Shown one piece after another: positions 8,001-13,988 of a stretch of 13,988 nucleotides of DNA (its first letter is position 1; the number at the start of each line of letters is the position of its first letter). Source of the DNA: CAYJOG01 sp964371695 [NCBI: uncultured bacterium]. GTDB lineage: Bacteria > CAYJOG01. Position numbers and translations under genes: made by a program. Location: positions 1-13,988 of the forward strand of contig CAYJOG010000025.1 of assembly GCA_964371695.1 (NCBI GenBank), in the 5' to 3' direction. The notes beneath the pieces were generated by a model. It was not told the origin of the DNA, did not search any database, and worked only from the letters and a program-made list of their open reading frames with translations.

Positions 8001-11000
8001 TCAAATGGGGATGCTGGGCGCGGCGGGACAGTATTGCAGCAGTTGGGATGGCAAAAACCCCTATGGCCAGCCAGTGCTCAGCGGGATTTATTCCGTTTAT
8101 TTTCAGGGCACGGATGAAGTGGGGAATCAAGCCGAGAAGACGGTTGATGTCGCGTTAACCGGCAGCACACCGCAGATTGTGGCGCAAACACCGTCGGGGC
8201 GGAGGGTGGTGCCAACATGGCAGTTGGACCTTTCATCGCCCCCGCCATCATCGCAATTTTTTACGGATGACATTATCCAAGGGAATTCGTGGCAATTTAA
8301 TCAATTTCGGGAGTTGGCGCAGGGGGAGAAAAGTGCGCTGGAGGCCATGGTGTTGGGCAATGGGGCATCGGTGGTTTTGGCGTTGACTGGTCAGAAACAT
8401 ATCGAACGGGCCAGACGAAATGACGATTTGCCTAGGTTTTATCAATGGGATGGGCGAAGCCGTGAGGGGGGAAACCCGGCAGGAGCGTTAAAAGTATTCG
8501 ATCTCGGAAATCAATACGCTCAGTGTCTAATACAGGCGGGTGGGGATGCTGGTCAGTGCGTAAAAGTGAATTTGGTGCCGGACACGGAAGTGAAGGATGT
8601 GTCTTTTTCGGAAGCGAACGCTGGGGACGCTATTGCGGTTTCTTTGAGCTTGCAGCGCTCCGATGCGGAAAAAGAACTGTTGCGCCACTACCTGCTGAAT
8701 GTTTTTGATCTGGACGGCAATCTGGTGGATCAGGTGGCGAAACTCAACCGGGAAGACGTGTGGAGCCTGGAAGAGGGGAATTTAACGCGCACTTGGTCCC
8801 CGCACTTCGAGTTTCAGAACTTCACTTGGTCTTCCGCCGGAAAATCTTTGCGCACTCCTGGTTTGAGGTTTGATTTTCAGGCGGAGGACTTGGCGGGCAA
8901 CGTGCGCCACTATGACCCCTTCATCATTCGAAAAGCCATCACGCTCAGTGACGAACTGGAAGCCGTGATTGTGAGTGATGACCAGTTGGCCATGCTGCGC
9001 ATTCCACCGGGGGCCATCGCCAGTGGTGCGACAGTGGGCCAATTGCAGATCGAGGTGCCACCACCTTTTACAGAACCCCGCACCACGCCGCCCCCCTCCG
9101 GCTTTGCTTTCTTGAATCAGATTTACAACTTCATGCCCTCAGGGGTTACGTTTAAGCCAGAGAAACCGGCGATCCTGAGGTTGTATTTTGAAACCGATGG
9201 CCAGGGAAACGTTTTACTCAACGGCTTGCCGGTTGGGGCGAAAGAAGATGAGCTGGCCATTGTTTATTTCGACGAAACCAATCACGCGTGGCAGCGTTTT
9301 GGTGGTGTGGTGGGGGTGGAAAATTATGGCACCGCCGCCGAGCGGCATTACATCTGGTTCAAGCTGAAACACCTTTCGGTTTATGCCTTGGTGAAAAAGG
9401 AAGATCAGTCTCTGCCGGTGGCGCAAATTACTTCCCCTGTCGCAGGCTCCCTGGCCGCAAGTGTCTTATCCATTACTGGCACCGCGCAGGATGACAACCT
9501 GAGCCGTTATTTGTTGCAGTACGGCAAAGGCCAGAACCCCGATAGTTGGGTCACGTTGACCGAGGGTTTCCAAAACGTGAGTGGCGCGGCGTTGGGAGTG
9601 TGGAACGCGGAATTGTTCACCGGCGTTTATTCCCTTCGCCTGACGGTGGCGGACAGAGCGGGCAACAGTCAGGTGGCTTTTGTGGCGGTGACCTTTCCTG
9701 GAACGGGTGGGGGCGCGCCACCGCCGCCGGGTGAAGAGGAGGTGGACCGCCAGCCGCCTCAATTGACGGGATTAAGCTTGAACAGTCTGGCGGTTTCTCC
9801 CGTGAGCAGTCCCGTCACTTTTACTTTCACGCTCACCGAAAACGCTTTGGTGAATCTGACGGCGGTGCGTTCGACGGGTGAAACGTTAAAGGAGATTTTT
9901 AGCGATCAATATCTTCCGGCGGGAACCCACGCCATTACGTATGCGGGTGACACAAGTGCGGGAGGTTTTGGTCTGGACGGGCTCGCGTTATTTAAGGTGA
10001 CTGCGGTTGACGCGGCAGGCAACCGGGCCGAAGCCGCCAGTGGCCAGTTCAAGCTGGACGCCACCCCTCCCCAGTTTTCTCAACAAACACCGACACAGGG
10101 CAGCGCTCCCCCTCAAGCCCGGCCCCCGGTGTCCGTGTTCCTCACGGACGGCCAAGGCGCTGGGTTAAACCCAGCCACGCTTGCTGTCTCGTATAACGGC
10201 CAACCGGTGACCCAATACACCCTTGAGTTGGGGATTTTGTCGTTCACGCCTCCGGTGGATGTGGTGGGGGGGGACAATACGGTGGCGGTTCAGGTGCAGG
10301 ATCTGGTGGGGAACCAAGGCCAGTCCTCCTGGACTTTTGTGGGGGACCGCACACCGCCGACAGTTCTTTCTCTCACCACTTCGGAATCCCCCTGTTCACC
10401 AGTGACGAGTTTTGAGGTGCGGGACGCTTGTCTTGTGGCGGCGAAAGTTCAGGAGACCGGTGGCTTTACGTGGTCCTTGGCATTTTTGAACAGTGGCGGC
10501 CAGACGCTGGAAACATTCCAAGGCACCGTCCCCCCCAATAGTAGTGGCGGGCCCTTTGAGCTTGACGGCGCCTGGAGAGGCCATCGCCCGTTTGAGGTGG
10601 AGGACGATGGGCAACCGTTGGAGCCCGGTGATTCCAACATGAACATTGACATGGTTGATGATGGAACGTATTCCTTTTTGCTGACGGCAACTGACACGGC
10701 AGGCAACGTTGCCACCCGCACGGGCCAGGTTGTGCTGGACAACACCCTGCCAGTCGTTGGTGTGTTGAATCAGACCACCAAGTTTTTGACGCCGAAGGTC
10801 ACGCCGGGAGTCATGGATTCGGTGACAGTGACCGGTCAGGTGACGGAGGCGTTGCCTCAAAAACTTCTTTGGTTGTTGCAGGACGCCAACGGCAATGAGA
10901 TTCAGCGGCAGGAAACAGCTTTGAGTCAGGCGCTGAACGGGTATCAGACCTCCTACACCTGGAACGGGAAACTGCCTGACCAGAGTTTTGCTCCGGATGG

Positions 11001-13988
11001 GTTTTATGCGTTGATCCTGCAGGTGAGTGATGCGGCGGGCAACGTAGGGCAGCAGACCGCCACGTTGGTGGTGGACAACACCCCGCCCGTTTGCACGCCG
11101 GTGGCGGACGTGCATGCCAATGAAAACAAAGAGGTGAACCTGAAGGTGCATGGATGCACGGATGCCGTTTCGGGTGTGGCCAGTTATGCCTGGGACGCCA
11201 ATGGCGACGGCAGCTTCGAGACCAGCGGGGAGACGTTGACGGTGCAACGGCCCGATGACGCCGAGGTGGCGCTGGCGTTCAAGGTATCCGATCATGCGGG
11301 CAACACTGCGGCTTCCTCCCTTCGCGTGACGTTTCACAACGTGCCTCCGGTGGCGGACATGGGCGAAGACCGGGAAATTCAGTACAGCGACCCCCTCCTC
11401 TTCGCGGGAACCCACACCGAAACAAGTCCTGTGGACACCCACGTTTATGAATGGAATTTTGGTGACGCCACCTCCTTGGTGACTGGCCCTTGGCCGCAGA
11501 CCAAGGATCAAACGCACCGTTATCTGGTGAAGCCCGATAAATACGTAGTTCGTTTGAAAGTGACTGATGACGACGGCGGGTTCACCACTCACGGGGCTTT
11601 TGTGACGGTACTCAAGGAGGATTCAACGCTAGCGTATCAAGGCCCGGTGCGAGGGCAATATTCCGATCCTGTTCTCATGCGCACGCAATTGTCGGAACCG
11701 GACGCCAACTTGGGGGATTTAGCGGGCAAGCAGGTGACCTGGACCCTCGGCACACAGACGGCGAGTGCGCTCACCGATGAAAATGGTGTGGCGCAGGCGG
11801 TTTTGGTGTTGTCTCAGGTGCCTGGGAGCTACACGGTAAAAACCGTTTTTGAAGGGGATGTGTATTACCACCCCTCCCAGGATGAAGACACTTTTGTGAT
11901 TGAGAAGGAAGACGCCGTGCTCATCAACACGGGAGACTTGACGGAGCAGTATTCGGACATCACGGACCTCGGCGCACGCTTGAGGGATGCGGATGATCAA
12001 CTGATTCCCGGTGACGAAAACGTTGGCATTGATGGCCGTCTGATTCATTGGACGCTGGGGAGCCAGACTGCGCAGGGGCAAACGGATATTCAGGGAGCAG
12101 TGGTTTCCACGATTCACCTCACTCAAATACCCGATGCCCACCCTCTGATGACGGTGTTTGACGGGGATGATTATTACCATCCCGTCCAAATCTCACCGGT
12201 TTTCACCATCGCCAAGGAAGACACGGTGTTGATCAACACAGGGGATTTGACGGAGCAGTATTCGGACATCACCGATGTGGCGGTGAGGCTGCGGGATTTG
12301 GATGACGTGCAGGTGCCGGGGGATGGGAACCCTGGCATTGGCGAGCAGCCCATTCTGTGGACGCTTGGGGAGCAGGGGGCGCAGTCCCTCACCCAGGAGA
12401 CCGGCGACGCCCACAGCACCATTCATCTCATTCAAAAACCCGCCGATTATCCGCTGCTCACCGTATTCCAGGGCAACGACTATTACTTGCCCACGCAAAT
12501 TGATCCGATTTTCACCATCGCCAAAGAAGACACGGTGTTGGTGTATGAGGGTGATTTGTCGGAGCAATACTCTGACGTCACCGACGTCAGCGGAATGATT
12601 CGGGACGCCGATGATATGCAGGTGCCCGGGGACGGGGACGTGGGCGTGGATGGGTTGACCCTGCGGTTTAACCTCACGCACGATGGGTCTTTGCGCGACA
12701 CGGCCACGGCGGTGACAGCCCCGGACGGTAAAACCGCTACGCGCATTCCCGTGACCCAGAATCCGGTGTGGGACAACAAAATGATCACGTCGTTTGGGGG
12801 GGATGATTATTACCTGCCCTCTTCGGACACCGATGTGTTCACGGTGCTGAAGGAAGACACCGTGTTGGTGTATCAAGGCGACGCGTTTGAGCGCTACAAC
12901 CAACCCGCCACGATGATGGCGTATGTGCGGGATCTGGATGAATTGCAGGTGCCGGGGGATCCTCACGTGGGTGTGAAGGGCCTGGACGTGCATTGGAGCA
13001 TTGGCACGCAGACCGTGACCGGCCCCACGTCGGAAGAGGGCGTTGCGAAACGATTCTTGGTGGTGAGGCAACAGCCGGGTGAATACCATGTGGTGAGCGA
13101 GTTCCGGGGCACGGATTATTACCTGCCTTCCGGCGATGAAGACGGCTTTTTGCTCGTGGAGGATTTGCTGGCGGCCAGGCAGGACAAAGGGGAGCTGCAA
13201 ATCTACCGCCGCCAGGAATACAAACCCGCCGAGGCCCCAGTTTTTACCTTGGCCACACCGGTGATAGAACTCAAGGACGGCTCCACGGCGGTGCAAACGG
13301 GGGATTTCACCGGGGATGGGCTGCAGGATGTGTTGAGCGTGGAAGACGACCATGTCCTGTTGTTCACCAATCAGGGTTGGACTGGTGACGGGCAGTTGAC
13401 GTTTGAAAAGCAGGTGGTGGGGGAAATGAAAACCACCACGCTGGGCAAGATGTGCGCCGCCGACTTTAACGGCGACAAACGGTTGGATGCCCTCATCGCG
13501 GGCAAGAAAGAGATGTTGTTGCTGATCAACCAAGGGGAGGGCGCGGCGGCGCTGTTCACCGCGCAATTGTTAAAAGCTTCTTGGATGAAACACCTCAATG
13601 GCATGGACTGCCGCGATCTGGACCGGGATGGCCACCCCGAAGTGGTGGTGGGGGTGGAGGAAGGCGGGTTGATGCTGCTCAAGGGAGACGCCTCCGCCAT
13701 TTATTTGCAGTTGGAAATCCCCATGCGGCTACCGCAGGAAAAATGGCCCGGCAAGCGGGAGCTTCATGCCACGGTTTTGCTGGAGGACGTGACGGGGGAT
13801 CACGTGGCGGACCTGCTGGTAGGGGCCGAGGGTACGCTGCATTTGCTGCCTGGTGTGAGCGGAGGCGGGTTTGAAACAAGTTACCGCCCCGCCGTGACGG
13901 TGAGCGATGAGGCATGGTTCGGGGCCGATTTGTACGACGTGGACATGGACGGAAAACTGGACCTGCATTTCGCTGCTCACGGTGGTGT
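5059..13988 (+). CDS. Giant secreted multidomain protein (NHL, Ig-like, ZU5-like, PKD, FG-GAP), 3' end outside window
   Basis: This is an uninterrupted frame of at least 2976 codons with no stop before the window edge. The upstream in-frame stop is TAG 5035-5037, and ATG 5059 is the first start. It has no clear ribosome site, and TTG 5122 is an alternative. A hydrophobic segment (SLLCLTVLGLLVTV, residues ~49-62) ending at ARG/A (67/68) is a signal peptide with an unusually long, basic N-region. Domains by residue: NHL propeller ~90-385; Ig-like domains, some FlgD-like, ~386-1302; ZU5-like ~1303-1449; Ig-like ~1450-2094, with D.TPP-type domain starts and a Pro-rich linker near 1553-1560; PKD-like ~2095-2185; five tandem Ig-like repeats ~2186-2699; FG-GAP-type repeats ~2734-2976 and on. 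All are extracellular binding or structural folds, and no enzyme motif is visible. A role in adhesion, surface structure or as a scaffold for a C-terminal effector is inference only. It is transcribed away from the barrel/lipoprotein genes. Confidence 0.88.
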   Translation, partial: MGLPLRQAAAIRCFSSGKTGLLSVARRKKNAARPVTPCSGAKGFFTGRSLLCLTVLGLLVTVPKARGATPLEVEVKAILNESKDTSVLQAPYAVRERAGGDLFVVDTANNRLIKYQGGDFSKPIYYPDPSRTNQGAAAEGNVTVAVDGQGTADPKMLAYARTASDLRLLKPMGVGFYQNYVYIADTGHGRVLVLEDLGDRFAVARVFGHFADKGLIRDIAFGPGSSFYLLDGRAGKVTKYSFTGEAQNFSGDVKEISGSFVPYGLTVDEAGNIYVADTSHHQVIQYGPDGSKKLTIGGRGKAEGKLLYPQGVVVDREGSIYIADTENQRIQKFRANGELAGVFGEWGQEKGQFFHARRISLGTRSGVPVVYVPDTTLNRVQVIEVNPFIKIVHEPISVVTAKPLAITAQVTSKLSGEVRAWFNYRIGETGVWQSRILAAQGDGQFSGNLDLADLQTNHVVTYNISAMAMEHGISNTTENFQFKTDLTPPSLEQFKPAQDVFLTGGELEVSGLISDVGFGLTEEGLRLTVGGQQVSHDQITFGQNSFLYKRSLAGLADGSLEVSGRLEDKAGHVTTRIATVYVDTTTPLVNWGEPTLMDFQGPLKRRPGTNRIIAAGRLDLLGTIADANIASYRVEAGAGEYPTAWTKLTEGNLQEGLNNASLTIWDSKKYQDGVVTLRLTARDKAGNESSPVLLTVEVDNTAPRATITKPFFGQVFTVQTLNLTGGNTEVIGLVSDANLKSFSVEAGERHSVADCPTAPAGEFQLLKSESLTDYTDTQSSPRSVAANWSPQGLEPDSTRLFAIRVTAEDAYHREAFCSLFNVGLAGIVITPLPDENMATNNIRYDLSDQGKITVQVYQALQPDKLTSAAAFTNPNFATLVKTIVQNQEQPAGENAVQWDGLNQSGQEVPDSSSNYYYLITAVNDVQFSSFALGRINKQQVPRILALSLNTSTYEICYTINKPLASALLEVRNPQGASIVRFQMGMLGAAGQYCSSWDGKNPYGQPVLSGIYSVYFQGTDEVGNQAEKTVDVALTGSTPQIVAQTPSGRRVVPTWQLDLSSPPPSSQFFTDDIIQGNSWQFNQFRELAQGEKSALEAMVLGNGASVVLALTGQKHIERARRNDDLPRFYQWDGRSREGGNPAGALKVFDLGNQYAQCLIQAGGDAGQCVKVNLVPDTEVKDVSFSEANAGDAIAVSLSLQRSDAEKELLRHYLLNVFDLDGNLVDQVAKLNREDVWSLEEGNLTRTWSPHFEFQNFTWSSAGKSLRTPGLRFDFQAEDLAGNVRHYDPFIIRKAITLSDELEAVIVSDDQLAMLRIPPGAIASGATVGQLQIEVPPPFTEPRTTPPPSGFAFLNQIYNFMPSGVTFKPEKPAILRLYFETDGQGNVLLNGLPVGAKEDELAIVYFDETNHAWQRFGGVVGVENYGTAAERHYIWFKLKHLSVYALVKKEDQSLPVAQITSPVAGSLAASVLSITGTAQDDNLSRYLLQYGKGQNPDSWVTLTEGFQNVSGAALGVWNAELFTGVYSLRLTVADRAGNSQVAFVAVTFPGTGGGAPPPPGEEEVDRQPPQLTGLSLNSLAVSPVSSPVTFTFTLTENALVNLTAVRSTGETLKEIFSDQYLPAGTHAITYAGDTSAGGFGLDGLALFKVTAVDAAGNRAEAASGQFKLDATPPQFSQQTPTQGSAPPQARPPVSVFLTDGQGAGLNPATLAVSYNGQPVTQYTLELGILSFTPPVDVVGGDNTVAVQVQDLVGNQGQSSWTFVGDRTPPTVLSLTTSESPCSPVTSFEVRDACLVAAKVQETGGFTWSLAFLNSGGQTLETFQGTVPPNSSGGPFELDGAWRGHRPFEVEDDGQPLEPGDSNMNIDMVDDGTYSFLLTATDTAGNVATRTGQVVLDNTLPVVGVLNQTTKFLTPKVTPGVMDSVTVTGQVTEALPQKLLWLLQDANGNEIQRQETALSQALNGYQTSYTWNGKLPDQSFAPDGFYALILQVSDAAGNVGQQTATLVVDNTPPVCTPVADVHANENKEVNLKVHGCTDAVSGVASYAWDANGDGSFETSGETLTVQRPDDAEVALAFKVSDHAGNTAASSLRVTFHNVPPVADMGEDREIQYSDPLLFAGTHTETSPVDTHVYEWNFGDATSLVTGPWPQTKDQTHRYLVKPDKYVVRLKVTDDDGGFTTHGAFVTVLKEDSTLAYQGPVRGQYSDPVLMRTQLSEPDANLGDLAGKQVTWTLGTQTASALTDENGVAQAVLVLSQVPGSYTVKTVFEGDVYYHPSQDEDTFVIEKEDAVLINTGDLTEQYSDITDLGARLRDADDQLIPGDENVGIDGRLIHWTLGSQTAQGQTDIQGAVVSTIHLTQIPDAHPLMTVFDGDDYYHPVQISPVFTIAKEDTVLINTGDLTEQYSDITDVAVRLRDLDDVQVPGDGNPGIGEQPILWTLGEQGAQSLTQETGDAHSTIHLIQKPADYPLLTVFQGNDYYLPTQIDPIFTIAKEDTVLVYEGDLSEQYSDVTDVSGMIRDADDMQVPGDGDVGVDGLTLRFNLTHDGSLRDTATAVTAPDGKTATRIPVTQNPVWDNKMITSFGGDDYYLPSSDTDVFTVLKEDTVLVYQGDAFERYNQPATMMAYVRDLDELQVPGDPHVGVKGLDVHWSIGTQTVTGPTSEEGVAKRFLVVRQQPGEYHVVSEFRGTDYYLPSGDEDGFLLVEDLLAARQDKGELQIYRRQEYKPAEAPVFTLATPVIELKDGSTAVQTGDFTGDGLQDVLSVEDDHVLLFTNQGWTGDGQLTFEKQVVGEMKTTTLGKMCAADFNGDKRLDALIAGKKEMLLLINQGEGAAALFTAQLLKASWMKHLNGMDCRDLDRDGHPEVVVGVEEGGLMLLKGDASAIYLQLEIPMRLPQEKWPGKRELHATVLLEDVTGDHVADLLVGAEGTLHLLPGVSGGGFETSYRPAVTVSDEAWFGADLYDVDMDGKLDLHFAAHGG
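5326..6213 (+). repeat. Six-bladed NHL beta-propeller domain
   Basis: Six blades carry the hallmark aspartate of the (V/I).D(T)...(N).R(I/V) motif. The Asp codons are at 5374 (DTANNRL), 5611 (DTGHGRV), 5749 (DGRAGKV), 5887 (DTSHHQV), 6028 (DTENQRI) and 6178 (DTTLNRV). Spacing is 46-50 codons for the last five and 79 codons between the first two, so blade 1-2 has an insert of about 30 residues. G(L/V).VD..G.(I)Y precedes blades 4 and 5. NHL propellers usually bind proteins, nucleic acid or ligands; here the domain would be extracellular. Confidence 0.85.
6508..8950 (+). other. Ig-like domain array, first block, with FlgD-like domains
   Basis: Bacterial Ig-like domains are marked by D.T.P starts at about 6508, 6805 and 7153, and by closing phrases such as DKAGN (7105-7119). 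Three FlgD-type Ig motifs follow: QWDGLNQSGQEV (Trp codon 7750), SWDGKNPYGQPV (8044) and QWDGRSREGGNPAGAL (8446). The first two are followed by Y...(V)...D.(V/A)GN-like strands. Individual domain borders are uncertain. These act as spacer or stalk modules in large exoproteins. Confidence 0.6.
8965..9405 (+). other. ZU5-like domain within the giant protein
   Basis: The segment opens with LRIPPGAIASGATV, has a central FMPSGVTFKPEKPAILRLYF, then EDELAIVYFDETNHAWQRFG, and closes with KHLSVYALV. This order (PpGA.......f.P.G..F..P..l...Y...e..L.i...d.....W......v....H.S.ya) is that of ZU5-like domains found in bacterial surface proteins. In ankyrin and UNC5 the ZU5 fold mediates protein contacts; some bacterial and eukaryotic relatives (ZU5-UPA, PIDD) self-cleave. 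I see no HFS cleavage motif here (HLS instead), so cleavage is not claimed. Confidence 0.6.
9406..11079 (+). other. Ig-like domain array, second block
   Basis: Ig-like domains begin at D.(T/Q).P motifs with Asp codons at 9745, 10057, 10345, 10738 and 11074. Several end in a strand with D.AGN (for example VSDAAGN before 11043). A Pro/Gly/Glu linker (GGGAPPPPGEEEVD, ~9706-9747) marks a flexible joint between two parts of the array. No binding residues can be singled out. Confidence 0.6.
11080..11613 (+). other. Two PKD-like domains
   Basis: The second unit (11341-11613) is a good PKD match: VPPVADMGEDREI at the start, YEWNFGD in the middle and YVVRLKVTDDDGG near the end. The first (11080-11340) has YAWDANGDGSFET and FKVSDHAGN and looks like a divergent PKD or related cadherin-like unit. 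PKD domains are Ig-fold spacers common in large surface and secreted proteins. Confidence 0.7.
11614..13155 (+). repeat. Five tandem ~100-residue Ig-like repeats (KEDTVL units)
   Basis: Units start at 11614, 11905, 12214, 12523 and 12850 and run 97, 103, 103, 109 and 102 residues. Each opens with (K)ED(T/A/S)(V/T)L and a Y or EQYSD phrase, and most have W..G in the middle. Each closes with F.G.(D)YY(L/H)PS followed by a strand leading into the next unit. TDENGVAQA in the first unit is the typical turn of group 3-like bacterial Ig domains. Units 2-5 contain an acidic R(D/.)xDD.Q(V/I)PGD insert that unit 1 lacks. Units 2 and 3 share an identical 26-base segment (11938-11963 and 12247-12272), exactly one repeat length apart, showing a fairly recent duplication. 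Confidence 0.85.
13258..13988 (+). repeat. FG-GAP/VCBS-type repeats with Asp-rich metal-binding loops (continues past window)
   Basis: Five loops of the D...D...(D/E) type lie at 13303-13329 (DFTGDGLQD), 13462-13488 (DFNGDKRLD), 13615-13641 (DLDRDGHPE), 13786-13812 (DVTGDHVAD) and 13936-13962 (DVDMDGKLD). They are spaced 50-57 codons apart. Each is followed by a hydrophobic strand and a (L)LLxNQG-like or LLxG turn. This is the pattern of integrin-type FG-GAP or VCBS propeller blades, where the Asp loops bind calcium. A seven-bladed propeller would need about two more blades past the right edge. Confidence 0.85.

Noticed and set aside
10396-11592. Minus-strand open frame of 398 codons
   Set aside because: It is antisense to the giant gene, is His/Arg-rich with no domain, and the plus-strand frame is clearly the coding one.
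11614-13155. Regularly spaced repeats as a possible CRISPR array
   Set aside because: The period is about 300 bases, the units are diverged and in frame, and they code for Ig-like domains.
12193-13566. Minus-strand open frame of 457 codons
   Set aside because: It is antisense to the tandem Ig-like repeats of the giant gene, and its own internal repeats (HRVFLGDGENR-like) simply mirror those repeats.

Overview
The window holds the genes of a Gram-negative-type cell surface. It carries a predicted outer-membrane beta-barrel gene and a small lipoprotein gene on the minus strand. Divergent from them is one very large secreted-protein gene on the plus strand that runs off the right edge. Outer-membrane, lipoprotein and signal-peptide features point to a diderm bacterium. 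Coding DNA is GC-rich by eye. There is no marker gene, so I cannot name the organism. Multi-domain exoproteins of this kind (NHL propeller, many Ig-like domains, FG-GAP) are common in uncultured environmental lineages, which is only a loose hint.

Layout: 1-45 no gene seen. 46-333 (minus) is a short remnant of an integrase-type transposase. 334-802 is non-coding and rich in GTTC/GAAC inverted repeats. 803-4330 (minus) encodes a 1175-residue beta-barrel protein with a signal peptide, a long Gly/Ser/Ala-rich region, two copies of a small beta domain, and a C-terminal Trp. 4382-4801 (minus) encodes a 139-residue putative lipoprotein, 51 bases upstream of the barrel gene and probably co-transcribed with it. 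4802-5058 is the divergent intergenic region. 5059-13988 (plus) is an uninterrupted frame of at least 2976 codons with no stop in the window.

The large protein reads, in order: signal peptide with a long N-region; a six-bladed NHL propeller; a long run of Ig-like domains including FlgD-like ones; a ZU5-like domain; more Ig-like domains; PKD-like domains; five tandem ~100-residue Ig-like repeats; and at least five FG-GAP/VCBS-type repeats with Asp-rich calcium-binding loops. No catalytic domain is visible before the window ends.

Inference: the divergent pair may be one surface module, with a barrel and lipoprotein in the outer membrane and a giant exported protein displayed or released at the surface. 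Nothing in the sequence proves that the barrel handles the giant protein. The C-terminus of the giant protein, beyond the window, would be decisive for its function.
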